NCBI GenBank assembly: GCA_024336345.1
Contig: JANFOG010000007.1
Coordinates: 124,001 to 188,000, forward strand
DNA length: 64,000 nucleotides
Reading direction: 5' to 3'
DNA from: Mariannaea sp. PMI_226
Taxonomy: Eukaryota; Ascomycota; Sordariomycetes; Hypocreales; Nectriaceae
Numbering within the stretch: the stretch's first letter is position 1; each line of letters opens with the position of its first letter. This document shows positions 34,383-47,559 of this stretch, one piece after another. The notes under the pieces are model-generated. The model worked only from the letters and a program-made list of their open reading frames with translations, did no database searches and had not been told where the DNA came from. The position numbers and the translations under genes were made by a program.

Positions 34383-35711
34383 TCACCGTAGGTTGTTGAC
34401 AATACTACCAACCATAACAGCCACCTCCCGATCCCAATTAGCTTCAGCCCGTCCTTTACCCTTGGGCCCAGACAGCGCGCTGGGAACCTGAGAACTTTTG
34501 ATAATTGCTTGTCGAATTGCCTCACTCACCGTAGCCTTGTTTGTTCGTAGAGTTCTTGCGACAACTCCTCCACGACTGACAATATCCTGCACTCTATTTG
34601 CTAGACTGCTAGCCATGGTACGCCAAAAGAATGACACTAGACTTCCCGTCTCCAGGTGGGAGAGCAAAGGTTGTAAAAGATTATGCTGTGAGGTTGGATG
34701 TTGTAAAAGTGGGTGGCTCGGGGGTTTTGTTGACTCTAGGATTACCTCCAAGGCCACAATATTCTGGCACTTGACCATAACTTCAGCCAACGCCTTGTCC
34801 AAAGTAGGTAGCTGTCCCAGTGAGCGCGAAAGAGCGGTAATGCTGCCCTGAAGAGCCCCCCGAATGTATGTCTCCAGGCTCTGAATGAGGTTTTTGGGTG
34901 CCCACTTCTCAGGACGAAGACCCAAGGTTGGTGACAGGAGATAGAGGGTTGTGAGAGCCGACATTGTCCTAGACTTGGTATCGTCAACCTGCGCGAAGGT
35001 TTCCGTACTGGATATAGAGAACTCGCGGACGATGCGTTCCGAAGCCTCGCGGACAGAGCGCTCAATGGGAGTGGTGATGGTGTCTTGCAGGCTCCGAACT
35101 GCATCCACCCGGTTGAGCCCATGGCCCTCCTCTCCGGGGGCCTTGCGGTCAAGAACCTCTCGCAATGATAGGATAGTGTAGGCGCATCGGACAAGAGCGC
35201 GGTGATCTTCTTTTCCACTCGCGGTAGCGCCCGCAGCAAATTCGTACTCTGAATGCTGGACTTCGAGTTGGCGGCCAAGCTGCAGGCAACGACCAACAGC
35301 GCGCCCAAGCCTCAGCGTCTCCCATAGGCGGAGGGCAACCTGTCGGACTTCGTCTGCCTCAGCATGCTTGTCAATGACCTCTCGTTCAAGCTGGCGGTAG
35401 CTGTCGTTCAAACTCTTGATTTGGCTATCAAGCTCGGTGATGATGTGTTTGGACGCTTCTGTCTGCTGCTGAGTGTACTTCAGCAGGGGCACAGCAGATC
35501 GGGTGGTGAGGACGTCAATGTGGGTATTGATTTCCTGAGCGTCGAAGAGGACTCGAGAGAGGGGGGTAGCAAGGTCGAGAGGGGTGTCATTGGGGTTATT
35601 GGTTGAGACGACGAGGGCATTGGCAAAGGCGGCGGGGGAGAAGGCCGGGTCGAGGAAGGCTTCGTAGTCGATATATGAGGGCTCATCGCCCGGTTGAGGC
35701 GAGGTTGTCAT
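34383..35711 (-). CDS. COG5: conserved oligomeric Golgi complex subunit 5 (COG5)
   Basis: Single exon, 442 aa, in the range of fungal Cog5. It belongs to lobe B of the COG tether, which guides retrograde vesicles to the Golgi. The start YIDYEAFLDPAFSPAAFAN and the following TPLDLATPLSRVLFDAQEIN are typical of the family; residues about 80-150 are a predicted coiled coil (HIITELDSQIKSLNDSYRQL). The rest is the helical-bundle C-terminal part, ending in WDREVAVMVGSIVNNLR. The ATG at 35711 is the first in frame. The gene is divergent to the DUF2434 gene. Confidence 0.9.
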   Translation of the reverse strand: MTTSPQPGDEPSYIDYEAFLDPAFSPAAFANALVVSTNNPNDTPLDLATPLSRVLFDAQEINTHIDVLTTRSAVPLLKYTQQQTEASKHIITELDSQIKSLNDSYRQLEREVIDKHAEADEVRQVALRLWETLRLGRAVGRCLQLGRQLEVQHSEYEFAAGATASGKEDHRALVRCAYTILSLREVLDRKAPGEEGHGLNRVDAVRSLQDTITTPIERSVREASERIVREFSISSTETFAQVDDTKSRTMSALTTLYLLSPTLGLRPEKWAPKNLIQSLETYIRGALQGSITALSRSLGQLPTLDKALAEVMVKCQNIVALEVILESTKPPSHPLLQHPTSQHNLLQPLLSHLETGSLVSFFWRTMASSLANRVQDIVSRGGVVARTLRTNKATVSEAIRQAIIKSSQVPSALSGPKGKGRAEANWDREVAVMVGSIVNNLR

Positions 35712-37165
35712 CTTGGATAGTCTATGGCGGGCATTGACCTACGAAGCGTCGCATCACCACCACGGGAAACGGTGCGTCCCTAGTGGATGCGATGTGGTTA
35801 TTCTGGAAGCTGGCCTCTTTGGGTATCGGGGGTCTCGCCCAGCTGTCGGTGCTTGAAGCCACCGATGCCGATTCCGCCTCCTGATTGGGGGATGTGGGGG
35901 CTGAACCGACAGTGCGTAGTCAGCTATTGTCAGGTCGTTGAGTGCACGAATGGAGTCCACTCTTTAGCAGCAACTTGCTAAGAACTCAGGGTCTTGAGAG
36001 GTTGGGTCTTTGGCCTTTGGTCGTGGGTCTCGGGTTCAAGCTGCCGGAAGAGCCCAGCAGCATAGGCGGTACAGACATACGCACAAGGCAAAGTACAATA
36101 ACACCACCAATGTTATGCGGAGTACTTCATAGAGGTTGGTACCTTGTATGATTGTGAGGTCATAGGGACATGCGGGTCCCTCTCATGATAAAGGTATGAA
36201 GTTTTTTACCTCCGCATCCGTCCGAAGAGCGACATGTAGTGCCTTTCATTTTTTTTTTCTCCCTCTTTTCCTCTACCGGTACTTCATTCTGTGGGACAGT
36301 ACGGATTAAGTATTTGTTGCTCTGCAGCAACGGATTAGAAAGATACTGTAATATTTGCAAACGAGGACAATAGAATTTATCAACAAGCTGCAATTTCCGA
36401 ACGTATCCGCGCTGGGCGAGGCCAATTGCGCTTGCTCGTGTGGTCCGCCTCTCATTTCGCGACCCGGCTATCGTCATAACAACATGGTTGGTTCAACAAT
36501 AGACTGACTAGCCACTGTACCAAGTCCACAGGTCCGTTCTGCGTCTGCGGGAGGCGGGAGGCGACAGACCGGCTCTGGTAACAGGTAAAAAAAAGCACAG
36601 CTAACTATGAGAGAAATACCTGCACCGCTATAAAGCCGGGCGGACGTCTCGGCTTCTCCACCTCCACACCAATTCGACCAACCACAGGCGGACGAGGCAT
36701 TTCCCTGTCATGCACGGCATCTCCGGCAACGACAATCGTCATCCGACAGACTCCATCCCCAAACTTTTCTCTTCTTAGCTCCCTTCTTTTTCCTTTTATT
36801 CTTTTTTTTTTCCTGATCTTTTCTTGTTCACCCATCGAGCAATGGCCTAAGTCAATCAGTTTAATCCCATTGCTTCTGGTCGTTCCGTTTCCGATTCCCG
36901 TGTCGGTCGGTTCTGCTCTGAGAAGGGCGCGCAAATCATTCCAGTCTTTGGCCAACAAGCAAATTCACGAACTCAAGCAGCGGGTCGCGTTCGATTGGGT
37001 GCACGATTCCATTGCCCTCTTGTTACCGCGGTGCGCAACGCGATTGAATAGAAGGGATTGAAAGATTCAGCACAATCCTCGATACCAATACCTTCAAACT
37101 ATCTCTTTACAACTGCTCAATCTCATACGAACGGTTTAGCGAGCTTATACGGAGTTCAGCCCATC
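35712..37165. promoter_or_regulatory. divergent intergenic region between COG5 and the DUF2434 gene
   Basis: About 1.45 kb between divergent starts, so it must hold both promoters and leaders. The stretch 35740-35960 carries a 68-codon minus-strand open frame just upstream of COG5, which would act as an upstream ORF if transcribed. The part from about 36700 to 36960 is pyrimidine-rich on the plus strand (leader of the DUF2434 gene). No RNA gene seen. Confidence 0.5.
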
Positions 37166-38920
37166 ATGTTTGATTCGTACGCCAATATCGCTGCTATCAC
37201 GGCACGCAACCTCGTGCTGTCGTGGCCGGCTGGCGACAACAGTACAGACACTCAATTTAATGGGCACCATCTCAATCTCACTGCCCTCCAGTACTGGAAC
37301 TTTACTTATTACGCCAACGACACCATTTCCAATGGCTCCCGATGTCTCCTAGTCATGGAGCCCTACCAGCCCGCCTATGTCTTCCCCAATGGAAGTTTCA
37401 CCAACTCTTCGAGCTGCTACTCCGCAATCAAAACCATCGGCCTCCGTGGCAGCACTGGTATTGGCTTTGCTGTAGCCTACGGTATTTGTCTCGTGATTCT
37501 CCTCTCGGTCCTCGCTAAGCACGGTAAACTCTACCTCGAACGTGAGACGCGTTTCTATCCCATCGGTCGTCGCTGGCAGTGGTACTGGGGCCTTTGGGTC
37601 TGCGCTTGCGCTCTCATTAGTCTTTTCAGCAACATCGAGGTTGATCGCTACTACTTGCAATCGCTCCCTATTACCATCACTATTTTCTTCTGGTACCTGA
37701 TGTGTATGGGCACCCTTGCTATGACTTGGGAGGCAGTCCGTCACTGGGGTAGCTGGCAAGAGCGTCAATTTATCGACCCGAACCCGTTCGTTTACGGAAT
37801 GGATGATCGCCGTGCCAAGATGGAGTTCTGGCTGCCATTGTGGTTCTACTTCTGGGTCTGGATGGTAAGTCGCTCGTTGGGCCTCGCAAACACTCGCATA
37901 TGCTAACTCTGAGTTTAGAACTTCTTCCTCGTTGTTCCCCGAAGCTGGTCTTTCCCTCAAATGCAGCGCTCTGATGACCAGACCGCGAGCATTGCTATCC
38001 CAACAGCCACAAGCATTCGCTTCAAGATTGGAGCGTTTTTCCTCGTTGTCGCCTTGCTCACCATTTGCTTCTCTTTGCGACATTCCATCAACTACTACAA
38101 GGATCGCAACCGTGGTCTTTTGAACCGTGCTGTGGGCTTGACTAAAGCAATCCCTCTGCGCTTTTACTTGATCATTCCCTTCACCGCCGTTCTGATTGCC
38201 TACCAGGCTTTCATTGCTTGGGAATGGAAATACTCCCTCGTCAATGTCCATGCCCCCGTCTACGTCATGTTCCTCTGGGGTTACGCTCCGTCTCTGCTCA
38301 TCATCATTGTTCAAATTATCTACGGCCTTGCTAGCCCTAATGAGGATAAGGAACTCATAAGGCAGAGACGAGTGCGAGGTGACACCATCGACCGTGAACT
38401 TGGTATCACTAAGAAGCCTGCATGGTGGCGCCGTGTGAAGGGTGAGCACCTACACACTCTACGTGACAAGATTGCCATGAACGTTCATGAAATTGGCGGT
38501 GGCAGAGCTACCGGGCGTCGGGTAGAAGATGCTGCAGCGAGAGAAGCCGATGAGCAGTTTAAGAATGCGGATAAGGAGCAGGATATTGAGATGTATCCCG
38601 TTTCATCGACTGCAGGCGTTTCTGTTATCAAGCACGAGCCAATCTATCTGTCATCTCCGTACACGGGCAAGTCAGAAAAACGACGCCACGAACGTACCAT
38701 GCAAGTGGCTGCCAGTCTGCTGTTCCCTAACAGTCTTGAGGCTGAGCGTGCTCATAATCGGGAGGAGCTCGCTAAGGATGGACCGGTCGCTTATAGCGAC
38801 CGCGATGAGCGTGGACGGACAAACGGCCGGCCTGGAAGTGCCCGCCGCAGCAATAGTGCTGAGACAACAAACAGCATTACTGCTCCGCCACAGCAAATTC
38901 ATAGCATGTTGGATATCTAA
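37166..38920 (+). CDS. DUF2434-type seven-transmembrane protein
   Basis: Two exons, 37166..37864 and 37919..38920, intron 54 bp (GTAAGT donor, TGCTAAC branch, TTTAG acceptor); 566 aa. The N-terminal about 95 residues hold seven N-glycosylation sequons (NST, NLT, NFT, NDT, NGS twice, NSS) and no clear signal peptide. Seven hydrophobic segments follow, among them GIGFAVAYGICLVILLSVL, ITITIFFWYLMCMGTLAM, FWLPLWFYFWVWMNFFLVV and VYVMFLWGYAPSLLIIIVQ. The last about 190 residues are charged and hydrophilic. This fits the fungal DUF2434 family as I know it; function unknown. The topology (glycosylated outside end, seven TM, long tail) is receptor-like, which is inference only. The ATG at 37166 is the first in frame. 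Confidence 0.85.
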
Positions 38921-40485
38921 TCCTCTTGGATTCTATGTCCTCCTGTGAGAAAATAGAGGCTGACTTTGATTGAAAGCGCTTGTGGGAAGGCTTCTCATGA
39001 CTTGCAAGGTGTAGGTGATATTACAACAATAACCAGGTAGATGTATTTTTTTTTTCGAATATGCTTGGCGTCCTGGGTTTTTACGACACTCGTTGCATCG
39101 TACAGGCGGGTATACCACCGTTTAGGCTGGTGTCCATTCGGGGGATCACTCTTTGATATCTCGAATCTCTAATGTTGAGGTGAAAAGATCACGAACCCAT
39201 GAACTTAAAGATAGATTAGTATGATTACTACGTTTTGAAGAAATTGACGTGCTTCATGATAACAAAAATTACTTGCCTACTTCTCAGTGTGGAATAACGT
39301 CGTCATGGCCCTGAACTGCGAAGACTTGGTCTATTCATTCTCTTCTGTGAAATACGATATCGACGTACAGCTGTGTGACAAAGCTGATCGGCTGTTCTAA
39401 AATCTAACGTATAATTCTAACGATAAATAAGATGAGCCTATGTATATAGCAGGAATGGCTTCTACTTTTGGATTCATTGACTTGCTTATATGATCTGTCA
39501 TTTGCAGCTCGTAGTCACATCAAATAGTTGTTCATACTTAGTCATTCATGGTGAATGTCTGCTTTTCAATTCTTTTCTTTTGTTTTACTGGCATGAATAA
39601 CTAACAGGGCCCGAATGCCATTGGATATATCTAAGCCTTGCCATCACATCCCTTGCGTCAGTATGAGGTGGCCAACCATGTAAGCGCTACCACTCAAACC
39701 TCGCGATCGACGCCATCATTGGGCACCCCCTTGCGTCACTAGATGGGGAAGGGCTTGTTTCTCGTGGGAGACCAAATGCTCTTATCCTGTGTGCACGACA
39801 TTTTTGTGGTGCAATGCGAACACTCTGTGGCCGAACCCCGCGCCGATAGGTCACGGGGTTGAAGTCCGAATGGCAGACCTGTGTTGACGGGCTTTTAGTA
39901 CGGGAGAAAGGAGGAAGGGTGGAGGGGAGATCATGTTTCAGCCTCAACGATGATTTGAGCGAGCGCACACCCACACAAAGACTTGCAAAGGACTGAGTAA
40001 GCTAATGTCCCGAAACGGCAAAGATGCGAGTACAAGGTCACACCAGTTGAAGCGTCTTGGAAATATAAATCCCCGACTGGCCATAGCCGTGATTCGACGA
40101 TACATGGTGCACGTTATTACTTCAAGATCGAAATCGGGGCTTTTAAAGGACCCCGTCATCATCGCAGCCAGGGAGAGGCCTGTGCTGTTCCAAGTAGGTA
40201 CAACAAACCAAAGGGCATTGTGCAGGACGGAGTGAGGACCGTAGATCCGGCTGCCTTGCGAAGTGCGAGAGGTGCACTGGTGCACTGGTCGCACAGAAGG
40301 CAGTGCAAGAGGTACCTTGGGTGTGCCATGTCATTCGTGCGTGCGCGAGGCAGGATGCAGAAGAGGTCCACGGACGGAGCCAAGTTTGCCAGGATACGTA
40401 ACAGCACAGTCATTCTGAGACGGGGAGTATTCTTGGCTTGCATGGGCCGGTCAGCATGAGCCTGCCAGCCAGCTCAAGCTTGTCT

Positions 40486-40538
40486 CGACCAGGACCTGCG
40501 ACCAGTCTCTGGTCCACACCAGGCAGGGAGCCTGGTCG
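40486..40538. repeat. nested inverted repeats (GACCAG/CTGGTC)
   Basis: An outer perfect 8-bp inverted repeat, CGACCAGG (40486-40493) and CCTGGTCG (40531-40538), encloses a second hairpin, GACCAG (40500-40505), loop TCT, CTGGTC (40509-40514). A third pairing, ACCAGG (40518-40523) with CCTGGT (40531-40536), competes with the outer stem. It could form a cruciform or a structured RNA, or bind a dimeric protein. Confidence 0.7.
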
Positions 40539-42760
40539 CTATTTGTTGGCTCTCGAAATAATATCAGAGACAGTGAGTCAAGAACACGAGGCGAGTCGAG
40601 AATGATCCACTAGAGGAAAGAGGCCAAACGAGGGCACACTAGGGCACAATATTTCAAGACACTCGAGACATTTTGATCAAAAGAGCGGTGAGAGAAGCAT
40701 AAAGTGCTAACGGGAACGTAGACTATCTACGCAGTAGTTTTAAGACAAAGGCAGGGCAGAAGGCAGAGGATGAGATGGCGCCGTGGAGGGGCGGGTTATG
40801 AAGAATGAAAGAAAGAAAGAGGGGGGGAGGGGACGGGCACTATGCGTTGTTGTTGGTTCATGAACGGTCTTATCCGTTGTGGCAAGACATGTTGAGGTCA
40901 CCAGAGGACACAGAGTGGGAGAGAGTGCTGAACGTCTGCCTCGTGGCAAGGACTGAGACAACAGTCTTTTGGTGCCTTTGGAGGGGGCGGAGGGGTGGGA
41001 GTGAAAGCTGGAAACTGGCCCATCCAGCGTCTTTTCAATCGGGCCAACGGGTTTTGGCTCCCTTGCTTTTTTATCTACGATGCACTGTTGCCAGTCGAGC
41101 TGTCACATGGGGGGGAAGGGTTGTGCGGAGGGGTCGCTGGAATGGTTGGCGCGGGGCCTGGGCATCTGATGCTCGTTTTGCTGCTTGCTCTGCTGCAATC
41201 AACGACGCCAGTGTTCGGACTTGCAGGGAAGTGCATTGATAGTGGCGCTGTGTCGTCAGCCTGCGCTGTGCCTTGCATCTAGTGGCATGATTTGCGAGTA
41301 TTATGACTGGGAGCCCTTGGGGTTTTGACAAGGATGGAGGTTAGTGGGCTGGGATATTACCCCGAGAACCATCAGCGACATGAGACGCCGAGATGTGGTC
41401 AGTATACTATGTTGGAGCCGGGAAGTGGTCGCACCTTAAAGGTAGTTGAGAGATCACGAAGTTGTTGCGGGCAATTAACAAACAAGCTGGGTCGGCAATC
41501 AGCTCCGTGTTATCTGCGCCTGCGCAGAATAAGAAGAGCTAGTAAGGTCCAGGTCCCAGGTTGTTTGGGGATGAACTCTTGGAGATATCGAACAGTGACG
41601 ATTTTAATAGACCCATTAAGGGTCAACGTATTGAAAATCGTGGCAGTCAGTGAGGCTGGGTTTCCTTTTTTCTGTTTCTTCCATTCTTCGTTCTTTTTTC
41701 TTTCCATCTTTTGCTTTTTGTTAAAAAGAAAAGAAAAAAAACTCGTCCCAACCTCCTTCCTTTTCTCAAGAATTTCTTGTTCTTATTTTCTTTTCTTTTT
41801 GTTTTTCTTCTTCTCTTGCTCTAGAGGATCTCTCTTTTCCCTATACGGAATGTGAATGCCGCCCAGTCCCTCCTCCGTACCTGATCTCTGTCGTGGTGGG
41901 TTTGTTGGTTGGTCTTAACGGTGAGGTACCTTAATTTAGAGGGTACCTGCTGAACGGTGGGACCCGTGGCCATTCAGGGGTACCTGACTGAATCGATGCC
42001 CCAAACCGAGTGGAGTGACTGACGTATGTAGGGCTATCAGTAACGTATCGCGACCCTGGTCATATAGGAAGTCGATGCAAGGGCAACGGCCGAATGAGTT
42101 GACTAATAAGTGTCTAGTTACCTGAACAGAAGTCCCCTCTGTCTGCTAGTACGGAACATAGGCAATCTTTTGTTATTATTTTCTTAGGGCAAAAAGTGGG
42201 AAGGATTACTATAACTAGGTGGTGTAGGAAGAGCAGGTGCTCATCTGGTAGGTAGACAAGGAGCCATTCCAGATGCTTGCCTTTTTCTTGATAGTCTATT
42301 TAAGCGCCGGTCTTCCAGAGCTGAATCTCAGACTTCGATTCCCCGTCCGTAACCAACTGACCACGAAGAGTGGAGAAAGCGGGAGAGGAATACTACATTG
42401 AAAACTGAGAGATGTTTTAAATAGTAGTGGTGGGAGTGATATAAGATATGGAAGAGCAGAAGCCCAGTCCTCCGTCGTTTGCTTGTATATATCAAAGAGG
42501 TATTAATGAAGATCAATTTTGAATATTGTCTTCAAGAACCTCTTGCTTCATTATGGTTATTGTGGCCGATGACTGGCAGGAGCATACCGCGCCAAAGCAG
42601 GGGAACAGGGCTCAAGCGAGAAGGCACCCTAGCTCGGATGCGGGCTTAACGGGATGGAATGACAGGGGTTTAGTCGCCCCACGTTACTTATCGATTATCG
42701 ACGGGATACAGCAGTCACGAGAACTTTTTTTTTAAAAAAAGGAGGGGAGAATGCACTGAC

Positions 42761-42803
42761 GGAGGGGGGAGAGGGGGGGTATGGGGGGGTTTGGACGGGT
42801 GGG
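42761..42803 (+). repeat. G-rich block with G-quadruplex potential
   Basis: Five runs of three or more G (six, seven, seven, three and three) separated by short spacers lie within 43 bases on the plus strand. This meets the usual pattern for an intramolecular G-quadruplex. It sits in the gene-poor region, just after a T/A homopolymer stretch at about 42726-42740. Confidence 0.75.
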
Positions 42804-44260
42804 AAGCCTTGTCTCAGAATCTACTGTGTAATGATTTGAACCTTCGGTAGCTACGCATGTACCTAGCGAGAACTCTCCTCCCGCTCCGAGAAACCAGATG
42901 CTGCTTACTACAAGACACTGAGGTGCTTTGAGATAATGCTAATCGAAAATGGCGTCAAAGTTGTGTGACTTTTTGGATCAAAAACCACACCCGACTCATT
43001 GGCGTGGAGAACCCCCCAGCACGGGTCGGATGTGCCTGAGTAGTCTATATAGGTAGGTACACTAGGTCGTTATCCACCATAAGTACGCATGAGACCGCAA
43101 GGAACATGGCGGCACATATTATTGACCTACCTTTTTTGGCCCTGTATGGGTAGGTACCTCGGATTTGCCAAAGCGGTTCGCACAGAAGCGTGCCTGCAGG
43201 TGCAACATGAACAGCAACTTGGGTTGTTTCCGAGGCACATAACGTTAACCATCGGAATACGGGGCGAGGAGGGAAACTTTGGCGGCTGCTTCCCTGGCTT
43301 GGCTCTGGGTACCCTGAGCGGAGAAATCGTATCCAAGGTATCAGTAAAGTAAGGTATTCAAGGTTCCCGTGCCTTCCATTCAACATAAGGTCAACATAAG
43401 GTACCTCGTCCAACATGGACGTTTGCATACGTATGGTCAGCCCTTTGTATGCATCAAGGCAGCTAAAGTAGGTTGTATTTGCCTAGGGCAAGGGACGATG
43501 AGAATTGAATTTTGACCGTCTGAACCTGGTCTTCCGACCAGCTCCCACACTCCCATACCATAGGTAGTACATCGTCGAGACCTGCTAGTACTAGCGGTGC
43601 TCTTGTATCATGCATAGCTACCTGTCGACTTACCTTGCCTCCAGTACGGAGTAGGTGCAGCAGCTATTAGATCATGTCTCTTGCGGGAAACACAAACGTC
43701 CAAGATCCCAGCCACCCACTACCTTCCCACCAATCGTATGCAGTCTGCACCAAAGCACCTGACCATTGGCAGTCATCGCCCTATCCTTTACGGTACGGAC
43801 ACTCCGTGGTCCATCATCTCACCCGCCATCGCCCGCTCATCGTCCACTTTTCCACGGAACTCCACTGCGCTACCGAGTGCTGCCGCGTGCAGCGTCCTGT
43901 ACTGTACCGTAGTAGCACGCGGATTGGCAGGCAAGAATGCGAGAGAGAGAGACAGCCATGGCGCCAACTTCATCTCCATTTTCAGCCCCGCGCTGTTGAT
44001 CCTGTCTCAGCTTGGCGCTGAGAAGATTTGAGCATCGTGAGATCACCGAGACTTTCCTGTCCAGAGTCAATCATTGTTCCAAGCCACTTAAGGGCAAGAC
44101 AATTCACAATCCGTACTCGCCATCATAACGGCCCATTTATCGTGTTCTCCATTTTATCATCGGGTACCTACAGACTGCCCCGGCCGAATGCCGTCAAGTC
44201 GAGGTATGCAAGGTACTGTACCTTGATCCATCCACACCCACTTCGGGACCAGCGGGTGCC

Positions 44261-44298
44261 TTTTTTTTTTTTTTTTTTTTTTTTTAATAAAAAAAAAA
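44261..44298. repeat. T25 tract followed by an A-rich tract
   Basis: Twenty-five T bases, then AAT and ten A bases. Together they can fold back as a T-A hairpin. There is no flanking duplication or coding remnant to suggest a retroposed element. Confidence 0.85.
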
Positions 44299-47200
44299 GA
44301 CCTTTAGTTTCAATCGAAACTGAGGCTTCACATTCACGGGGTGAGGGGGATGAAATGAGCGAGACACAAGATTAGCTTTCCTGAGCCCCAAGTCCAGGAC
44401 CTTTCTTACAGGTTTCCCAAGCCTCATGCCTGGCGAGACTGACTCTAACCTCAGATGTATAGAGACAGCTATCCAGTCACGGCACATTCAGAGCGCCAAA
44501 GTTGATGCCAAGCCTCATCCTCGCATTCCTCTCGAACGTGCACCCACAGACTTCGCAGTGACAATCCAACCAAATACCAGGTTCGACATTGATTGCATTG
44601 CAAAGTTTCTGCTGGAAACTTTGGAGAGGTATTGGGACGATGCTTGCTGTTATTTTCTTGTCGATTTCACAAGATGTGCTTTGCTACGAGACACCCACAA
44701 AAAAAACAAGAGAACAGCCGAGTTGATATATTAGGCGACCTGTTGCATGGCCAACCCCAAACAGGCCTAAAAAAAACCACATACAAATATGTATGTAAGG
44801 CTCCAATGAGCTATCTCATCTGAGTCATTCACTACCACGTCCCTGCAACTCTGAGAAATGGTGTCTCTGCACATAAGCAACTGGGGGACATTCAAAGATC
44901 TAGGATACATCATGCACGTCCACAGCACCAAAACGCAATGTAATATGAGCAGCGAGCATGATGCCTAGCGTTTACAGCACACTTCGCAACCAAAAGTCAT
45001 TTCATGTTTCAGGCAAATCACACTGATGTGGATGAGTATACAAAGTATATTCGGCCGAAATTCAGGCGCTGCATTAGAGAAACTGTTGATGGAACTCTGG
45101 TACAGATCTGAGGGAGACACAGAGGGTTCCCTCTATCAACCAATAATATTGATGAGTTTCGATATAGTTTGAAGGATAACCATGATGCTCCCATCGTATC
45201 CGGCAACAGCTTGTTTCTGCTATGGTTGTTGGTGTGTGTCCTGGCTAGATCCTAGCCAGCCGATCTAGTGGAGAGCAAGAAAGCCGCTATTGATGATCCC
45301 CTCCCTACCTGGGCGCTGGCCTAGCTGCTGGGAACTTGTCGCATATTGTCAGGAGGCGAATGACGGCAGTGCGGCGACATACCAGGTCGACCTGACGTCG
45401 CGAAAACCCAAAATTATGAGGAGGTGGCGGACAAGTTAGCACGCTAGAGTTTTATGGATAGCTCACAAGAAAGCTTTGAAGCTCTCCAAGAGAGTAGAGT
45501 TGTGCGCGGCCGAACCCAAGCTGCACCCCCCCCGCATTTAACAATGCTCATCATCGATTACCCATGGAGGAGAAGTAGCTGCATGGCTGCGGATCCAGGC
45601 ACCATCAGCAACCATGTTTGGCACAAATAGCATCAGACTGCAGTAAATCCAGAGGAGATGGTGTCTTGGTGTTGCGCAACCTGTTGCGCGAGGGGGGGTG
45701 GGCAGCATTTCTTGGTAAGCACGTTGGTGCTGGGCCAGATGACCTCGAGACCAGACGCAATCAATATCCCGTTTTGTCCAACCACATTTTGGCCTGAAAG
45801 CCCATGGCACGGATCCCTTGTCAACCGACCACATGCCCGCCCTTTCCGAGATGCAACCAGACGTGAGAGGTTCAAGGGAACGACCGAGAGAGCAGACAAA
45901 AAAGCAAGACGCTTTGAGCTAAGTCTCTGCCTGCCTTTAGTGAAGGTTTATTTTTAATCGTATACATACATAGTATTGCATCGGCCGGGTCCCTGTGCAT
46001 CAAAGCGCCTCCGGCCGCCGCCCCCTGTCCCATTCCCCTGGCCTGACCTGGCCCGCTGTGGTCGAGAAGACATCCCTCGCATAGTGGGCCTAACTGGGGA
46101 TGGCGGCCACGCCTGAGATGCTACAGGTACACGGTTTTGGGCCCTTCGCCCATTCCCGCACTGGGCCTGAGATCCTGTTGTTGTGTGAAACCTCCAATGT
46201 GATTATCAAGTGCATGGTCTTGGCGAACAGCGATGGGGACTGACGAAGACTCCAAGTCTTTCTCTGGGCTGATCGGGCATGTTGGGTCAAGCAGTTAACA
46301 AGCCAGCCCCATTTCCTTCTTTGCAGCTCGTTGGCCGATACTCAAGAAAAATGGTCAACTAGGTTTTACAAGGGTGAGAGGCAAATAGGAGCTATGAATC
46401 AATTCAAGCCCTACATACCACAGCAGCACTGTGGTATACACCTTGTACACTCCCGTACCAAGTACTGTACCTGAATAACCCGCCCCATGCTGACTGGTGC
46501 AGATGACCTCTGTGCCTGGTGTCTCCATTATCCCCTGGAGCCTCGGGGAAGGAGGGGGGGATGGTTTGCTACAGAGTATGCCAGTGCTCAGGTCAGGAAT
46601 TATGGCTCCCACTGCATGGCCCTGTTCACTGCTACCATGTACGCAAGCAGCAGCAAACAGCACCAAGCTCTCAACCTAGCCGTGGTGTTGTGGTACGCCC
46701 ACCCAAGCCGGTCAGCGTCTGATCAGTGGATTAGTGCCAACCGTATTGTGGGAACCAAACCACATCCACAGGGTTACTTGCACATCAATGCCCCGAGCAT
46801 TGGCAACTATTATCATATCCATCCAAAGCAGAGCAAAGGGAGCACATCGCTGCCGTACTCTTCCTGTCCTAAAGATTATTTGGCTTCCCCTCGTTGCTTA
46901 ACTGACCGATCAAGCAGGGTCTACATAACATTGAACCAGCGCAGTTGCAGCTGAGCAAGCAAGACACTTCCCAGCCCTATTTAGGGTTTGTCTTGTGAGG
47001 ATGTCTGGATGAGGGCGGCAAACGGGAACAAAGAGGCCAAGGCAACTTTCATGGAGGCTGGATTTCTAAGGTAGCTAGTCGGGCAGGCCGACTAACCAGA
47101 CTCAGGCTGAGAGCTTGCGAGCTTTTGAGGGCACGGAGTGGCCCATACCAAAACCCGAGAAAGGATTGGCTTCGCGATCCATCCCTCCATCCCGGATCCG

Positions 47201-47559
47201 GACTCCACCATGACAATCGATTTGGGGGAAAAGCAACCACAGACATACATCATCGCCACGCTGCCCCTGCCACTCGTCCCTTGCTGCCCCTGTTTCCTTT
47301 CCTTCAGTTTACATTTTTGCCTCTTGGCTCGCTTCGCCCACTCAGACCCTTCAAACAATCCTTCTCGCCAACTCGCCACACGAAAACCTAGCCTCGACAA
47401 TAGCATCCGCATCATCATTATCACCACCACCAATTCTCATTTCGATGAAGAGTACTTCTTTGTAATAGCTGGAACACCAGACCTGAAAAAAAAAATTAAC
47501 AGACGTCAACGACCCCATCATCGACCAGCGCACCTATATTGTCACGGCTGACTTTCTCC

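Noticed and set aside
37349..38449. Minus-strand open frame of 366 codons opposite the DUF2434 gene
   Set aside because: It is antisense to a well-supported membrane protein with introns and sequons, and its own product looks like a shadow with no domain.
41925..43405. Apparent enrichment of the palindrome GGTACC in intergenic DNA
   Set aside because: I counted about 18 in the whole window, while chance alone predicts about 16 for a six-base word in 64 kb.
44261..44298. T25/A10 tract as the tail of a retroposed element
   Set aside because: No target-site duplication or coding remnant is visible beside it.
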